From Apostichopus japonicus (taxonomy: Eukaryota > Echinodermata > Holothuroidea > Aspidochirotida > Stichopodidae): a stretch of 64,000 bases of DNA. Positions 36,563 through 49,087 of this stretch are shown one piece after another. The stretch spans positions 23,083,499 to 23,147,498 of the forward strand of contig NC_092565.1 in the NCBI RefSeq assembly GCF_037975245.1. Reading direction: 5' to 3'. Made by a program: the position numbers and the translations under genes. The notes beneath the pieces are model-generated. The model saw nothing but the letters and a program-made list of their open reading frames with translations. It searched no databases and had not been told where the DNA came from. The first letter of the stretch is position 1; each line of letters starts with the position of its first letter.

Positions 36563-38131
36563 GCCTTACCAAGTTGGTAACTGCTGTATGATGTTTGAAA
36601 TGCCCATTACAAAGCAGGCAAAACTGTGTGATATATGCTTAATTGCTTTCAAACAATATTATAAGCTTTTCATAGTTTAATGTGAAAACTTGGAACTCTA
36701 AATCTCAGTTGATAAAAGAAGGCACAGATTGGAGTAAATTTGTATTTATTAATAAAGGGGGTGGAGTGGCAGGGGGGGGGGGTGAGGAGCGGATCCATGT
36801 GTTGTACGTAACTTTTCTCTGGAAAAAGGAGCCATAATATTCATACTAAAAACAGTGTCTGTGGGCCACGGCCATGGTTACAGCTCTGTACCAAAAGTAG
36901 GGCATTTTGTTAAATTGTGCGTAGCCAGAATTTGTTTGCAGAAAATGTTTTAACCAGTGAAAAGAAAGGGGGAAGAAAGACACTAATTATTCCATGTTTA
37001 GTGAATGGTTAGCTTCAATCCCTAGTTGACAGTCTTAGACCAGACATACAGTAATGATTTTCTGCAGGCCAGCGTCTGCAAACAGTGCAAACACTATGTC
37101 AATTTGTGGGATATGGTCATTTACTGTTTTAGTGAAATATACAGAAATTGGCAACACTAGCATACACCTGTGTATACAGGTATGTAGCTACAGCTAACTA
37201 GTACATCTATAGGCCTAGTTGTACATGTTAAGTACCTCAGCGATTTCACTGACTTGAAGTGCAGGATCACTGATGCTGCACATTGAGTTTTGACACATGA
37301 AAAAAAAAACTGACAGTCAAATTGACATGCAGCATTTGGAATGTCAAAAGTTGCCAATCAGTGCCCCTGGAGTCCCTGAAAAATGATCATGGGCCCTGAT
37401 TTCTGGGGCTTAGAAGACCCAGACAATTGTCCAATCTCTGCCGCAATTCTTTTCAAAGTAGACCCAAAAAACTCTTTCCAAGTTATTATGCTTTTAATCA
37501 CTTACGGAAACTTCGTCGTTCAAACATCATTTCGTACTTAGCATTTGGCAACATGATAGGAGCTCATTGCAGTATTAAGGTGCCTATTGATCATGTTTTT
37601 TGTCTCTGCAGAATGATCAATAGGGAAGTCTTTGGAGTATCTTTCAAACCACTGTGAACAGTCATTTCACAGAGCCACAATGGGATTGATCACCAAGAAT
37701 GTGAGGGCCTTCCTCTTTGGTCTTTTGCTGTTTATCATCGAAGGATGCATCATAGAGTTTGGATTTCTGTGCACCAATCTACCAGTCAGAATTATCTTTG
37801 GTGAGTCTGTCAGTTCAGGGAAATGCTGTGTTAACTGCATTGTGATGGTAGAGATGGGTATTGTGTGGTTAACAAACGTTTCATAATCGAACAATGATAA
37901 GCTGGGCTACCTGCTTTATCTACCGAGTGATTGGTGGCGACGTACATCTGGCATGTAAACTATTACAGTGTGTGTCTCTTCATACAGGAGGACAGAATAC
38001 GTATCAAAATACGTAATACCGGTAAAGACCGCCATTCCAGAGCAACTATTAAACCTAGGAGTCACATGATGCAATGCAATATGACAAAAGTCAAGATCAT
38101 CTATGGAGTTACAAAAGCAACATGATGCTGA
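36563..38131. other. Intergenic DNA between MITE and hAT-like element
   Basis: It contains a poly-G run (36770-36783). A minus-strand open stretch 37667-37894 has a basic SKRPKRK motif but no recognisable family, and the plus-strand frame over it is equally open. I see no gene I can support. Confidence 0.35.
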
Positions 38132-38529
38132 CAATAGGCGTAGGAGGCAGGGTGGGGGGCTGGGGGGGCTGCAGCCCCCAACCAAATATTTTTGTGAAAA
38201 TTCTGGCAATATGCTGAGAATTTTTGGGGCACCTACTGAGAGAATACTAAATTGCAATGTGTTTTGCAATGGTTAAACTTATATCATTATGATCATGATT
38301 GTTGTAACGACTTCCCAAAAAATTATAACCAATATGGAAGGGTAACAACACGGCAAATGATTGTATGTACTTATGTAATTGTATGTAACCCATGCATCAC
38401 TATATGATATGTACATTAACATGTTGAACGTGCGCGGACCGCGCAAACAATTTTGGTTATATTTTTCGGCAAGTCGTTACAGCCCCACACCCCCCCCCCA
38501 CCAAATCAAATTCGGCTCCTACGCATATG
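38132..38529. mobile_element. hAT-like MITE, reverse-oriented relative of the 16899 element
   Basis: Ends are CAATAGGCGTAGGAGG and GGCTCCTACGCATATG. Near the right end it has the reverse complement of the CTGTAACGAC...AAAAATATAACC block found at 16931-16963. At the left it has the AATATTTTTGTGAAAATTCT and GCAATATGCTGAGAATTTTT words seen as tandem units at 17585-17812. A clean 8-bp target duplication is not visible. Confidence 0.65.
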
Positions 38530-39162
38530 ATGTATTGATGCGACAAACGTACGAAATGCCTAAAGCTGTTCAACTTACTATGTATTCAGAAGAGAACTTG
38601 CTTCTGGTTTCAACTTACAACACTACATCATACACATACTGTAATCTACTGATGACTCAACTAGCATAGAGCGTAGTGATGCCATTAAAATTCCTGAGAT
38701 GTTAATGAAGATTGTCTCTCTAAACCTGGTCACTACAAGTGAAGCGTCATTCAGAATATAACTATTTTAAAATGACCTCAAATTCGTTCTAATAATTTTT
38801 CAAAGAATACCCTCAGCAGAGTGACAATCTGCATTTTTATTTAGCTTCAAGAGCCACTCAAGGAGGAGGCTACCATCAGCTCAGACAAGAAAGAACCTAA
38901 TAAGTATTTCTAGAAATTATACTGAAAAATAACTAAAAACCATTGAAAGTCCAAAAACATAACAGTATTTTATTGTAATATTGTGTAGGGCCAATACAGG
39001 TAAACAAAATAAGTAACGTTAAATGAGTCCTTCTCACCAACACCATAAAAAAGAAAGTAATAGTTTTCTTCATGTTGCCCGGGTCAACCTACATTGTCAC
39101 AGTAAAGAATGAGATGACCTACGTCAATAATTTTGTGATATTTTCTTTGATTTCTTTCTCAG
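38530..39162. other. Upstream region of the GH3-domain gene
   Basis: No exon is clearly recognised. A 5' exon with the start codon may lie here or inside 36563-38131. An ATG at 39072 is in frame with the first GH3 exon, but the sequence before 39163 looks like a polypyrimidine tract. Confidence 0.35.
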
Positions 39163-42100
39163 GTGTCCTTTGTCTAGTCCTCACAGCTACTGGATTAATT
39201 TTCTTTTACCTAGCCTCCTCCATATTGAGCTCAATCGATCCCCTCGTTCAAGACCTTCAGCGTCTCATGGGCAGAAAGATATTGGAGCGCATGGCTAAGA
39301 GTGGGTTTGCAAAATTGGAAACCTCTTGCCAAAAGTATCAGGAAACCCAAGATGCATTCCTGACAAACCTCATAGCACAAAATAAAGACACAGCTTATGG
39401 ACGACAGTATGAATTTGACTCAATCAGGTCAGTGGAGGATTTCCAGTCAAAGCATCCTGTCACAGAATACATTCACTTTAAGCCTTTCGTGGAAAGGGTC
39501 GCAAAGGGGGAGGAAATGGTTCTCGTTAACAGCCGGCCTGTCATGATAGCTCTTACTTCCGGTACCACAGGAGAGAGTAAAATGTTTCTCAGGACAGCTT
39601 CTCGACGGAAAAACTTCTTCCAGAATTTTGTCCTCATGTTCGAAATTTTGAAAAGAAATAGTTGTAGCTGGAATTGTCTTCAGAAGACAGCTACTTCTTA
39701 CACTCATTTTCCAGAGAAATATACAGAGGGCGGTATTCCTTTGGGACCTAGTAGTATGTTTTTAAAGATGACCAAACAGACCGTTTCAAGCTACCAAAGT
39801 CCGTTGGCTGCTTTCAGATTACTGGATCAAACGCACTCCCTCTACGTTCATACCCTGTTTGCTCTACGGGACAGGAACCTAGGGGGGGTGGGCGGTAATT
39901 TTATATCCATGGTTCTAAAGATTTTTGAGACCATGGAGATGAAATGGGAGTTACTAGTTAAAGATATAGACTGTGGGACTCTAAATCAAGGTTTAGATCT
40001 TCCTGTGGATGTAAGGCGAGACCTGGAGAAGGAGCTCTACCCTCTCCCTGAGAGAGCAAGTGAATTGGAGGCTGAATTTAAGAAAGGTTTCCAGGGTATT
40101 GCCAAGAGAATCTGGCCTCACATGGAAATCCTTCTGGGAGTTACTGGTGGAAGCATGGAGATATATCTACAAAGGCTCAGCAAGAAATACACAGAAGGTT
40201 AGTTAATGGAGGGTTTTAAGGCATGTATATAAATATTTGACAAGTATTCTCAACAAGTTTAGACAGATAGAAAAGATTGGATTGTGTATGACTTACAGAA
40301 GTTGACTATAGTATGTGTATTATATGTTAATTTAAATAGTGTTTTAAGATAAGCAGTTAATCAGAAATTGGCCCAAATGTTAAATACCCAATTGCTTATT
40401 CTTCTTCTTTTTTTTATGTAGATATATTGGCCTATTCTTCCTTTCTGATCTGTACCGAAGGATTCTTGGGGATCAACTTGTGGCCTAAAGCTAAAGGGAA
40501 TCCAAAATATGTGCTCTGTCCAAATGTTTTGTTCTTTGAGTTCATCCCATTATCTGAGAGGTAAATAAATGTTCATCGTTAGGTTATTTGATTTCAACCA
40601 ACATACTCATCAGTCTAGGCTGACAGTCATTCTATTATCTCACAGATAAGCAGTGTTTATGTCAAATGAATATATAAATGGTAAATAATGTACTATAAAG
40701 GAAGAGTTCAGTTCACTGTCTCAAAAGTGTTTAGCACTTTTCACATTCTGCCCTATTTTTTTTTTTTAAATAGTGCCCTGGCAATGAAATGTTGAGAACC
40801 CAATGCATTCATAGAATCATTAAATACTTCCTTCTAAATCTATATTTTGTAAAAAAAAACAAAGCCATGAATTTCAATCTTTACTTGAGCAATAATCAAT
40901 GTTTGGTGAAATTGCTGCAAAAGAATGCTCAAAACTGAATGGCTTGTACCCTGACCCTTCCAATGTAACAGTAATTCATTCGATAGAACTTTTAGCATAC
41001 AATATAACCTGAAGAGTGATTTTTTAAACCCTTAGTAACCCCATCATAAGGTTTGCTCATTTCAGATATTCTAAGAAGTGCAACAGGCGCAATGTTTAAC
41101 GACTTCTTACCTTCTTTTTGCATTCGACAGTGCAGAGGAAGATCCGAAAGTTCTCCTTGCAGAAAGTCTTGAAGTAGGGCAGAGTTATCTGATACTTCTC
41201 ACAAATACTGAGGGCCTCTACAGGTATAGACTGGATGATGTCTACAAGGTAGTGGACTTCTGGCATCAAGCACCAGTGGTTGAGTTCGAATACAGGTGAG
41301 GTTTTAAGGAATTCAACCTATATATATATACACATATTTATATATACATCGTCCATAATTGTCGGATCTTCAGATGGTGTGTATACAACAACGATTGATC
41401 AAGATTGAGCAAGTTTAAGTCGTCATATCAAAGTATTGCCATGTAGTTCATGATTTGTTCATTACTAACAAGTCCCTTATGCAGGTTTTTTTTTTGGGGG
41501 GGGGGTGGCTACTGAATGTTCTATATGGTATACCTCTTTTATGTAACATATATGTCTTTCTTGAACGTGCAGAATTGGAGAAATGTTCAACATTTGTGGA
41601 AAGAAGTTCTCTGAAACGGTTGTTAGGGAGAGCATACTATCTGCAGTCGGTAGTCTCCAGTGTTCGACAGAGTTTGTGGATTATGCTTGCTGCGAGGGTT
41701 TGGTGTACCAGGAAGTTAGAGGTTGGTACAGTTATGTCCAAGTGTTACTGAGAATACATTTAGTCTCACTGCCCCTTCTCCTCAATATGTCTGGAATGCT
41801 CCTTTCAAGGGTATATTTGATTGAAAGACAATTTGATATTAATGAGAAAGAAAAAGCACATTTCACTCTGCTAGTTGAAAATCCTGTTTCAATACATGTA
41901 GGTCTAAAGATGGGTGTCTGAAAATAACTTATTTTGGGCTGAAAACACATTATACCTTCAGAAATGTAATTCAGTGGGCAGTGGTTTCAATTTGTTTTTC
42001 TTCCCTTCTCCCCTATTCTTTTCTTTTCTCTTTTTTTCATGTCAGTCATATCATCTTTAAATATTTGTTCTTCTTATTTTTCATAATCTTCGATGTAATC

Positions 42101-42868
42101 TTGTTGTTTTCTGCTGTTTATTTATGATAACAAAATTAAAAATAAAGGTTGTCTATTCTTCCTTCAGGTAAAGTTGATACTGATGCCTTTGATTTTGTTG
42201 CTTTCATTGAAATGAGTGAAAAATTGGACAAGGGGACGCAAAACCAGGTAAGTTGATGGATATTTTACCGCTTTTTATGATCTGCCATAAAGGGTAATAA
42301 CATGCAACTTGTACAGGTTTAAGGCAGGAATCAGCTTTTGCTCCAACTTCCAAGAATCATGTTGAGAGGCATATGATGACAATATCAGACAAGATATATG
42401 TTCTGTATTTCAATGACAGTAAATTTGGAAATAAAAGTAAAATTGAAGAAAAACAAGTGTTTGTTATCATATTCTTAATAAAAAAATATTAAACAAGGGG
42501 ACACCACTGCAGTGTTACATAGAATGCAGGAAATCTGGCATGAAAATAATATGCTTTGCCTTATTTCACCCGGTTTTGACCAATAATCCACAATACCTAT
42601 CAACTGTTGAAACCGCTACAACTCTCTATATCTACAGCTGGAAGATACGATAAATGCAAAGTTGACTGAGCTGACCATCGCAGAAGGATTCCCTGACCGT
42701 AGCATCGGGGGCAAATTCCATTTGGTGCTAGTCCAGACTTCTAGCTTCGAGTCTCTCTTGAATCTTATTCTTTCAACTTCAAATGCTGGACCCGCTCAAG
42801 TCAAGGTTCCAAGGAAACTCAGGAAAGCCGAATGGGTGAAATTGCTCCTTAATTTTGAGATTGTTTAA
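39163..42868 (+). CDS. GHDC: GH3 domain-containing protein (GHDC-like)
   Basis: Six exons: 39163-40197, 40422-40560, 41131-41295, 41573-41721, 42168-42247, 42638-42868, with GT-AG borders and consistent phases (about 600 codons). The N-terminus has a hydrophobic segment (VLCLVLTATGLIFFYLAS), a likely signal anchor as in vertebrate GHDC. The GH3 fold follows: an ATP/AMP-binding loop TSGTTGESK about 130 residues later, then EGFLGINLWP, YRYRLDDVYKVVDFW and the C-terminal lobe ending FEIV. Plant GH3 enzymes conjugate amino acids to acyl acids. The animal protein's reaction is not established, but the loop is kept here. The start is unsettled: the ATG at 39072 is in frame, yet TTTGATTTCTTTCTCAG ending at 39162 is a strong acceptor, so an upstream first exon is more likely. 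Confidence 0.87.
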
Positions 42869-45800
42869 AAGGAAAAATGTAACAGACTTTTGGTTCATGG
42901 GTACTAAGAGATGGAAGTTACTGTAGAGCAATAGTGTACAAATTAGGATAATTTTGTTTAAATTGTGTAAATACTAGGACAAGCAAACATATGGTGTAGG
43001 CATTCTACAAGGTTGTAATATGAAACATAGCACAATGTGAGCAAACCTAGATTCACCAATCACCATACGTCTGTTCAAGCAGGTCTGCAGCCTTTGCAAA
43101 GGTGCCAAGGCCTGTGCTACTTTTCTGTAGAGGGTGAGAGCTGGGGATGCGAGGCCCTCCACCGGCCTCCATCTCCTGCCTTTTTCGGTTTGGCTCCTCC
43201 ACTTATTGTTGCAAAAACTGCACCCAACTAGAGAAAGGGAGTTCCCCAGTAGTGACAGAGTTCTTACCTGAGATGGTTCTCAACCTCCTATATGGACGGT
43301 TTGAGGAACCTACCTCCTGGATCCTGGATGTGTTCCACAACCTGGACTGTAGCACTGGGTCCACCTTGCCTCTGTCGTACATTATCTTATTGCCGAGTCC
43401 ATGACACTCTGCTAACCTGCTATCAAAATCTTCTTCCATTGATGAAGAGTCATGTGACTCTTGAATCTGCTTTGAAGGGAGACATTCTTACCATTCTTGC
43501 CCATATTGATTCTTGCCTATATGATCTTGCAGGAATTTGTTGGTTCGTGCAGGGTCTTGCCTACATACTTATGCCATAATGAACATTGACTAAAGGCCTT
43601 TGGTGGCCCGAACCAATTGATCATTGAAACTGAAATCTCTCATGTCTCTTTCATGTTACCATGTTGTTTGGCTGTAAATGTGATTTCCTGTCTGATAAGA
43701 ACAGCCATTGCAAGCATTTCACAAGTACTCTGTTTCACCGTTTTATGTTTTTCATAGATTATTTAAGAACTTAAATTAGGCATAAGAGTCTTCAGAGACT
43801 TTCTGCTAAATGTACAGAGATGTGGGTCATTCCATCACCATTTACATCTTGTTTACCTCAACTAAATTGATGGTGCAAATGTTAATTATATTTCCACTTA
43901 AATATCCCAGAAAATATAAAATGCCTCAGTTGCAAAAAGGTATCTTTTTGATGCACCACTAATCATGTCACTAATCATGTCATGCATAAGAACATGAATT
44001 CAAAAACAAGGCCTAGACTAGGCACAGGCTTGGCATAGGCTAACTTCACAGACGGACAGATGGATGGACAGCTTCAGACAGAATGTATAATATCACTAAC
44101 CAGCCATGCACGTTATGTTTATGTCTTCAGAGGTCATCCTTTTGTTCTCTGCAACCTGATTATTGGAGACGTACAAAATATTGAGAAAAAGCATAATGTC
44201 ATGATATATCCAATATTACCTCAACTAATGGTTGATTGTTTCAATGTTTATTATATTTTAAGTAAATAATGGTAAAATGCATTCACTTGCCAAACTTGAA
44301 ATATCAATAGCTTAACATATTATCACACTTGTATCATTTTCATTTTACCATGATGTACAATATTTTATGTAGCTTCATCAAGAAGTAACTGAAATAAGGC
44401 CTAAATGTTTGCAATGAAAACAAATTGTCCTGCCTGCAGACTCAATTGTTCAGATTTTTAAAGGTCATTGTGACATTCAAAAATATCATTTTTTCGCCAT
44501 ACAAGAACTATGAAAAGGTACACAAAAGTAAGCATCACTAATTGTGACCATTTCGTAAGCATGGTATAATTGTTTTCAACACACAAAGCTTTATTGATGT
44601 CCGTATATTAGCCCTACAAGCTTGGGAATAAATTCCCTGTAACAAGTGTTACATAGTTGCAAACATTAACGTTAATGTAGCTATCATGCAATATATTAAG
44701 TAAATTTATAGTAGTTTTAGGTATAACATCGTTTAGAGCTAAACTAAGTTTGTACTAATGCGGTGTCACAGTTTTCAACCAATGGAGTAGGGCAACCCTA
44801 GGCCATGGTTTGTAACAAACGTACAAACTATGTATTGCATCGTTTTCATTATGTATTTTATATATTATATACTTTGTATTGTCTATCAAGAATTTATTCA
44901 TAAACTAATACGAGGCTTAATGGTCTGCACAAGGTTTTCACAAACTGCCAAATGTAGAAATTATTCATAGATTTATTTTGGATATATACCTTCTTTTATC
45001 TTTATACCTTCTTTAAATAATATACCCAATTTAAATTTCAACAAGCAATGCTAACTTTAACCTCAACTAACATTTTTATTTGGCCCGCTGAAATTTAGAT
45101 TATGGTGTTTATTATTCTTTTTGGTCTTGACATTGTAAATATGGAGTATAATGTACTATGGTTCTGCTTACATTGGTCTTTCTAAATGCCACTGTTCTAT
45201 GCCATTATTGTATCATTTCTGTAGCAGCCTTTCATGACTCCAGCTGGCAAAGCCATATATTATGATGAACACAGCTACTTAAATGTGCTTACAGTTTTCA
45301 GAAATGCCAGTATTTCTTGTCATCCAGTTTCCCCACAAAATGGAAACAAGTTCTGGCTACGTTAAAGATGTGGAACAATATACATTTTAGACATATCGCT
45401 CCATAGTGAAATGTATATCTCTGGGATTTGATGTTATTACTTACCAAAACATGATAGCAATATTGAAAGGCTCTTTTTGACTTTTTGCCATCAACATATT
45501 TCATATCGTTTGAGAGGTTTTGAAGCACACCACCATCAAAATGGTGATTAATGACAGTGGCCAATATAGATGTGTACTTTTATGCTTTTATGTAGAAATC
45601 ATTGAATATTTCTTCAATGAAGAAAGTGAGGCCTCTACCTAGATTTCTGATATCAAATGATTGTAGGTTCTCTAGAAATGATTACATTTTCACATTCCAA
45701 TAATTTTTCGAACCAGACTTTATATTTACTGACCATTAATCACATAAAAACATGAATTATCTGAAAAGTTTTTGGACTTAACCTTCAATATTTACTATTT

Positions 45801-46259
45801 CATACGACTGCCATCAAAGAGAATATCTGCCACTCACTAGTATCAAGATATATAATTTCACTGAGTAGTTGTGTACACAGACTGCTAGTCATAGCGGTTA
45901 AAAACATCATGTTCTTGACAACTTAAACAGAGTTTTGCTGGATAGTAGAGGTTATTAAATACATAGTTGAAGTAAATATATTTGATATGAAATACAAGTG
46001 AAAATGCACCATTGTTTGTCTGTCTCTTAGATGTGTGTGTGTTATCATGAATGATCTAGCTACACTCCACCCTACCCTAACAACCTACCCCTCCCCCCCC
46101 CCCCCCCTCTTCAAGAGAGTTAAGTATAAAACCTGTCTGATTTTCTATAATAACAAACACCAATATTTGTAGTGTCCTCTTCATATTCTAGATTTGCCAA
46201 TAAAATAACACAAATAAAAGTACTGCATCTGGAGTGAATGGAAATGCTGTATCTTCTCC
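42869..46259. other. Intergenic region between GHDC and FAM136A neighbourhood
   Basis: 3.4 kb, AT-rich. At 43030-43580 several overlapping open frames on both strands suggest higher GC or former coding sequence, but I recognise no family. One possible minus-strand exon is listed separately (45445-45564). A C run lies at 46093-46106. Confidence 0.35.
45445..45564 (-). other. Possible unrecognised minus-strand exon
   Basis: The minus-strand frame reads VINHHFDGGVLQNLSNDMKY and then KKSKRAFQYCYHVL before a good donor (G|GTAAGTAA, donor at 45444). Composition looks coding. No ATG context, clear acceptor or partner exon was found, and I do not recognise the family. It could be a decayed transposon or pseudogene piece. 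Confidence 0.25.
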
Positions 46260-46628
46260 TTAAAGGCATTGAAGACTTGCCCCAAACCGTGTGGGGCCAT
46301 CTGAAAAAGTTAACTTTCTGTTGCTTGCAAGTGACATTTTGTTTGTGTGGCTACAAAATGCAGACAGTAATGAAACGTGATACCTTGTTATCTTTAGCTG
46401 GACCTGAGATGTCCATCGCTGTATCGTTTGTATACTGTGCTGTGGGTATTGACCGCAGCTGCATGTACTGACTGTACACTAGTGTCTAATTACCGACGGT
46501 AGCAAGCTGTGTGTGTATTTTCTGGGATCGATGGTGGTGTCTAACACTTCTGTTACACCTCATTCGAAACTAGGTCAGATTACCGGCATTAGACGTTTCT
46601 TTTTGCGCGAGTCTTCACACCCTTTTAG
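46260..46628. mobile_element. TTAA-flanked MITE, copy 2
   Basis: Same family and orientation as 36190-36562, roughly 90% identical by eye. The left TTAA is intact (46260-46263) and the right one has become TTAG (46625-46628). The middle carries a small indel around the GCTACAAAATGCAGAC part. Confidence 0.8.
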
Positions 46629-46865
46629 TTCTTGCTGCAGTTTATCTGATGTGGCTCCCTGGACTGATGCCCTGAGCTCCTCAAACTGATGCCTGGAGTT
46701 TTACATCATGCTGGCACTGCATGCCACACTGGTGGGTCCTGACCTGTCTCACCATCTTTCTTTCTCTTTTGAAAAACCGTAAATTAAGCAGCTGAAGAAT
46801 TATCTCATTGATGTCAGAAAATATTTAGAAAACTATTATATTTTAAAAATCTACATAAATCCACT

Positions 46866-47840
46866 CATGGGCGGCGATCATGGGGGGGGGTGGGGGCCGG
46901 GGGACATGTCCCCCCAATATTTTAGGTGGGGGGATATAGTATCTAATATGCCCCCCAATATTTGGTGGCATAGTTTTTTTGCATGAGATTATTTATCCAA
47001 ATCATATTTGGCGGTGGCTAAAACTTCATCCAACACATGCTGTACGAGGTAAATGACTCTTCGTGGTCGTTTCTGTGACCTGTGACCGTATAGCATGTTG
47101 TCACTCATGATTATTATCATAATGTCTGTACATCTCTTGTGTATGGGTGTAAGTACGTACAATCATATATAAGATCCATATCGATATGGGTTCACTGGGT
47201 TTCCATTTGGCCTGTTTCCTACAACAATAAATTAACTCTGTCTGAATTTTCGAAAATTCCTTGACCAACATTCTTCATCATACTTCCCTCTACTCGTGCA
47301 ATTTTGACCGGTCTGTTAGGGGTTGAAGGTTTTTTTTCTATATTGGTTGTCCATAGATGACATTTTGTGCAACATTATGGGTATGTTTTGAAGTGAATTT
47401 ATTATTCAAATTCTGAACAAATAATGGGCTATAAACCTTGAAAAGTGGGGCTGACGGGTATTGTGGGCTGTTACGTAGTATTACCTACAAAAGCAATGAT
47501 CTACAGGAGATGCCATGAGGTCGAACATGATGTGTGACTGGTGTCAATCTTGAAAAAGGTTATGGATGAAAACAAATTATTGGGAAAAACTTGGTTCTCA
47601 GGCAAAAGTGTACATCTGGTTGGTCATTTCCAAGCCTGAGAAGTGCCATTTCCGGTGATCTGGGGGGTTATCAAAACCAGATAATTTTCTTGTGCGCTGC
47701 GCCCCAACCAATGGTGGCGCTCCGCTTTGATAGTAATTTGCGCCCCCCCAGGTTACAAAATCCTGGATACGCGCCTGTATGTGTATATATATATATGTAT
47801 AAATATATATATGTATAAATATATATATGTATAAATATAT

Positions 47841-47875
<35 letters not shown>

Positions 47876-48004
47876 AATATATATATTAATATATATACAA
47901 AATATCACGAAGCACGCCAAAAATTTTGGGGATGAAGTTGCTACGCGCCTGCACCCAAGCAAATGTCCCCCCCCCCCAATATTTGAAACAAATCGCCGCC
48001 CCTG
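46866..48004. mobile_element. hAT-like nonautonomous element, 1.1 kb
   Basis: Ends CATGGGCGGCGAT and ATCGCCGCCCCTG are inverted repeats. The flanks carry a perfect 8-bp duplication AATCCACT (46858-46865 and 48005-48012). Subterminal poly-G and poly-C runs with CCCCCCAATATTT at both sides extend the inverted symmetry. No transposase frame. The segment 47630-47770 (AAGTGCCATTTCCGG, GGTGGCGCTCCGCTT) recurs in the repeat at 60890-61510. Confidence 0.85.
47774..47905. repeat. (AT)n-rich microsatellite
   Basis: Runs of ATATATAT with periodic GTATAAAT interruptions inside the hAT-like element. It produces spurious Ile/Tyr open frames on both strands. Confidence 0.9.
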
Positions 48005-48012
48005 AATCCACT

Positions 48013-49087
48013 TTTGTTAACAAGTTTCATAGGTCAGACGAATTCTAGCCTTCTTTGCAAGGAAGAATCTTGACAAATATTACATTGTTGTTTAATAATC
48101 AGCTACCTTGCACCTTTGTGGGGATGTTTCATATGAAACATTGGAGTGATTCTGGTTGGAAGTGAATCATTGTGATAGATATGCAACCAGCTGATTTAAC
48201 TGTAAGAAAGAACACCAAAACCATTTGAAGACTGAAACTATTGTTGATAGTCAATGAACCTAATTTTCAGGAGGTAAAACAGCCATAAAATAAACAAGCA
48301 AACAAATATAATATTTTGGTCATTTTTCTATATCTTTAATACTTTTCCTCACATATCCAACAAACCTGAACACGCTTTGCTGTTATTCTTGTATCCATAC
48401 CATTGGTCTGAAAAACCATGAAGATTTTGTAACAGGAAATGCTTACATTGGAAGACCTTGGAAGAAACAACAACTGCAACATTGAGACAAAACGTTACCT
48501 TCAGGGAAGCCATCTTCCTTACATGATGAAGGTAGCTGCAGTGGTTCTTTGAGAAATCCTTACAAAATCAAGTACAAATGCATGTACAAATTGTCCAGTG
48601 GTGATGCTTTGTGTAATGACAAGACTACCAAAAGTAGTTTTTAATAGTTTATATACATAATATTGAAAGAATAGACAAAACTTTGACATTCAGGCCAATA
48701 TTTTGCATTCAAGGATGCCATTTGTGATCTACAAGACCAAGTTATGATTTCATATTTCCTTATGTGTACATTTAGTATGTGACCATATTGCTTGTAACAA
48801 ACAGTTTCCCATTAATGCTTAGAACAGCTTTTGTTTCTCAACATAGCATGTGTTTTTCATATTCTCCATTGAAACTATTGTTGAAGACATTGCCAATATC
48901 ACGCAAACAAACAACCGATTTTTCAGTTAGGGTAAACAAAGGTTAGAATCTAAGGTTTTCTTCATGCAGATGGAATGGGTTGTGAATGGTGCGATTGCCT
49001 ATACATGTACATTTGGTAGAGGTCCAGAAATAAACCAAACTGTACAGTAGTGACACTGACCTTGTGGTCAAATTTGCTTTTATAAGT
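48013..49087. other. Intergenic DNA, nothing recognised
   Basis: AT-rich unique-looking sequence between the hAT element and the left edge of the FAM136A duplication. Confidence 0.4.

Noticed and set aside
37632-37894. Open frames on both strands over the same segment, one with SKRPKRK
   Set aside because: No family recognised and strand cannot be decided. It may belong to the neighbouring transposon cluster, but I cannot support a call.
39072-39162. N-terminal extension of GHDC starting at the ATG 39072
   Set aside because: In frame, but the last 40 bases form a polypyrimidine tract ending in CAG, so this is more likely intron. The true start is left open.
43037-43579. Cluster of open frames on both strands
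   Set aside because: Overlapping frames on both strands are equally open, none resembles a known protein, and no splice pattern emerges.
47753-47962. Ile/Tyr-rich open frame
   Set aside because: Product of the (AT)n microsatellite.
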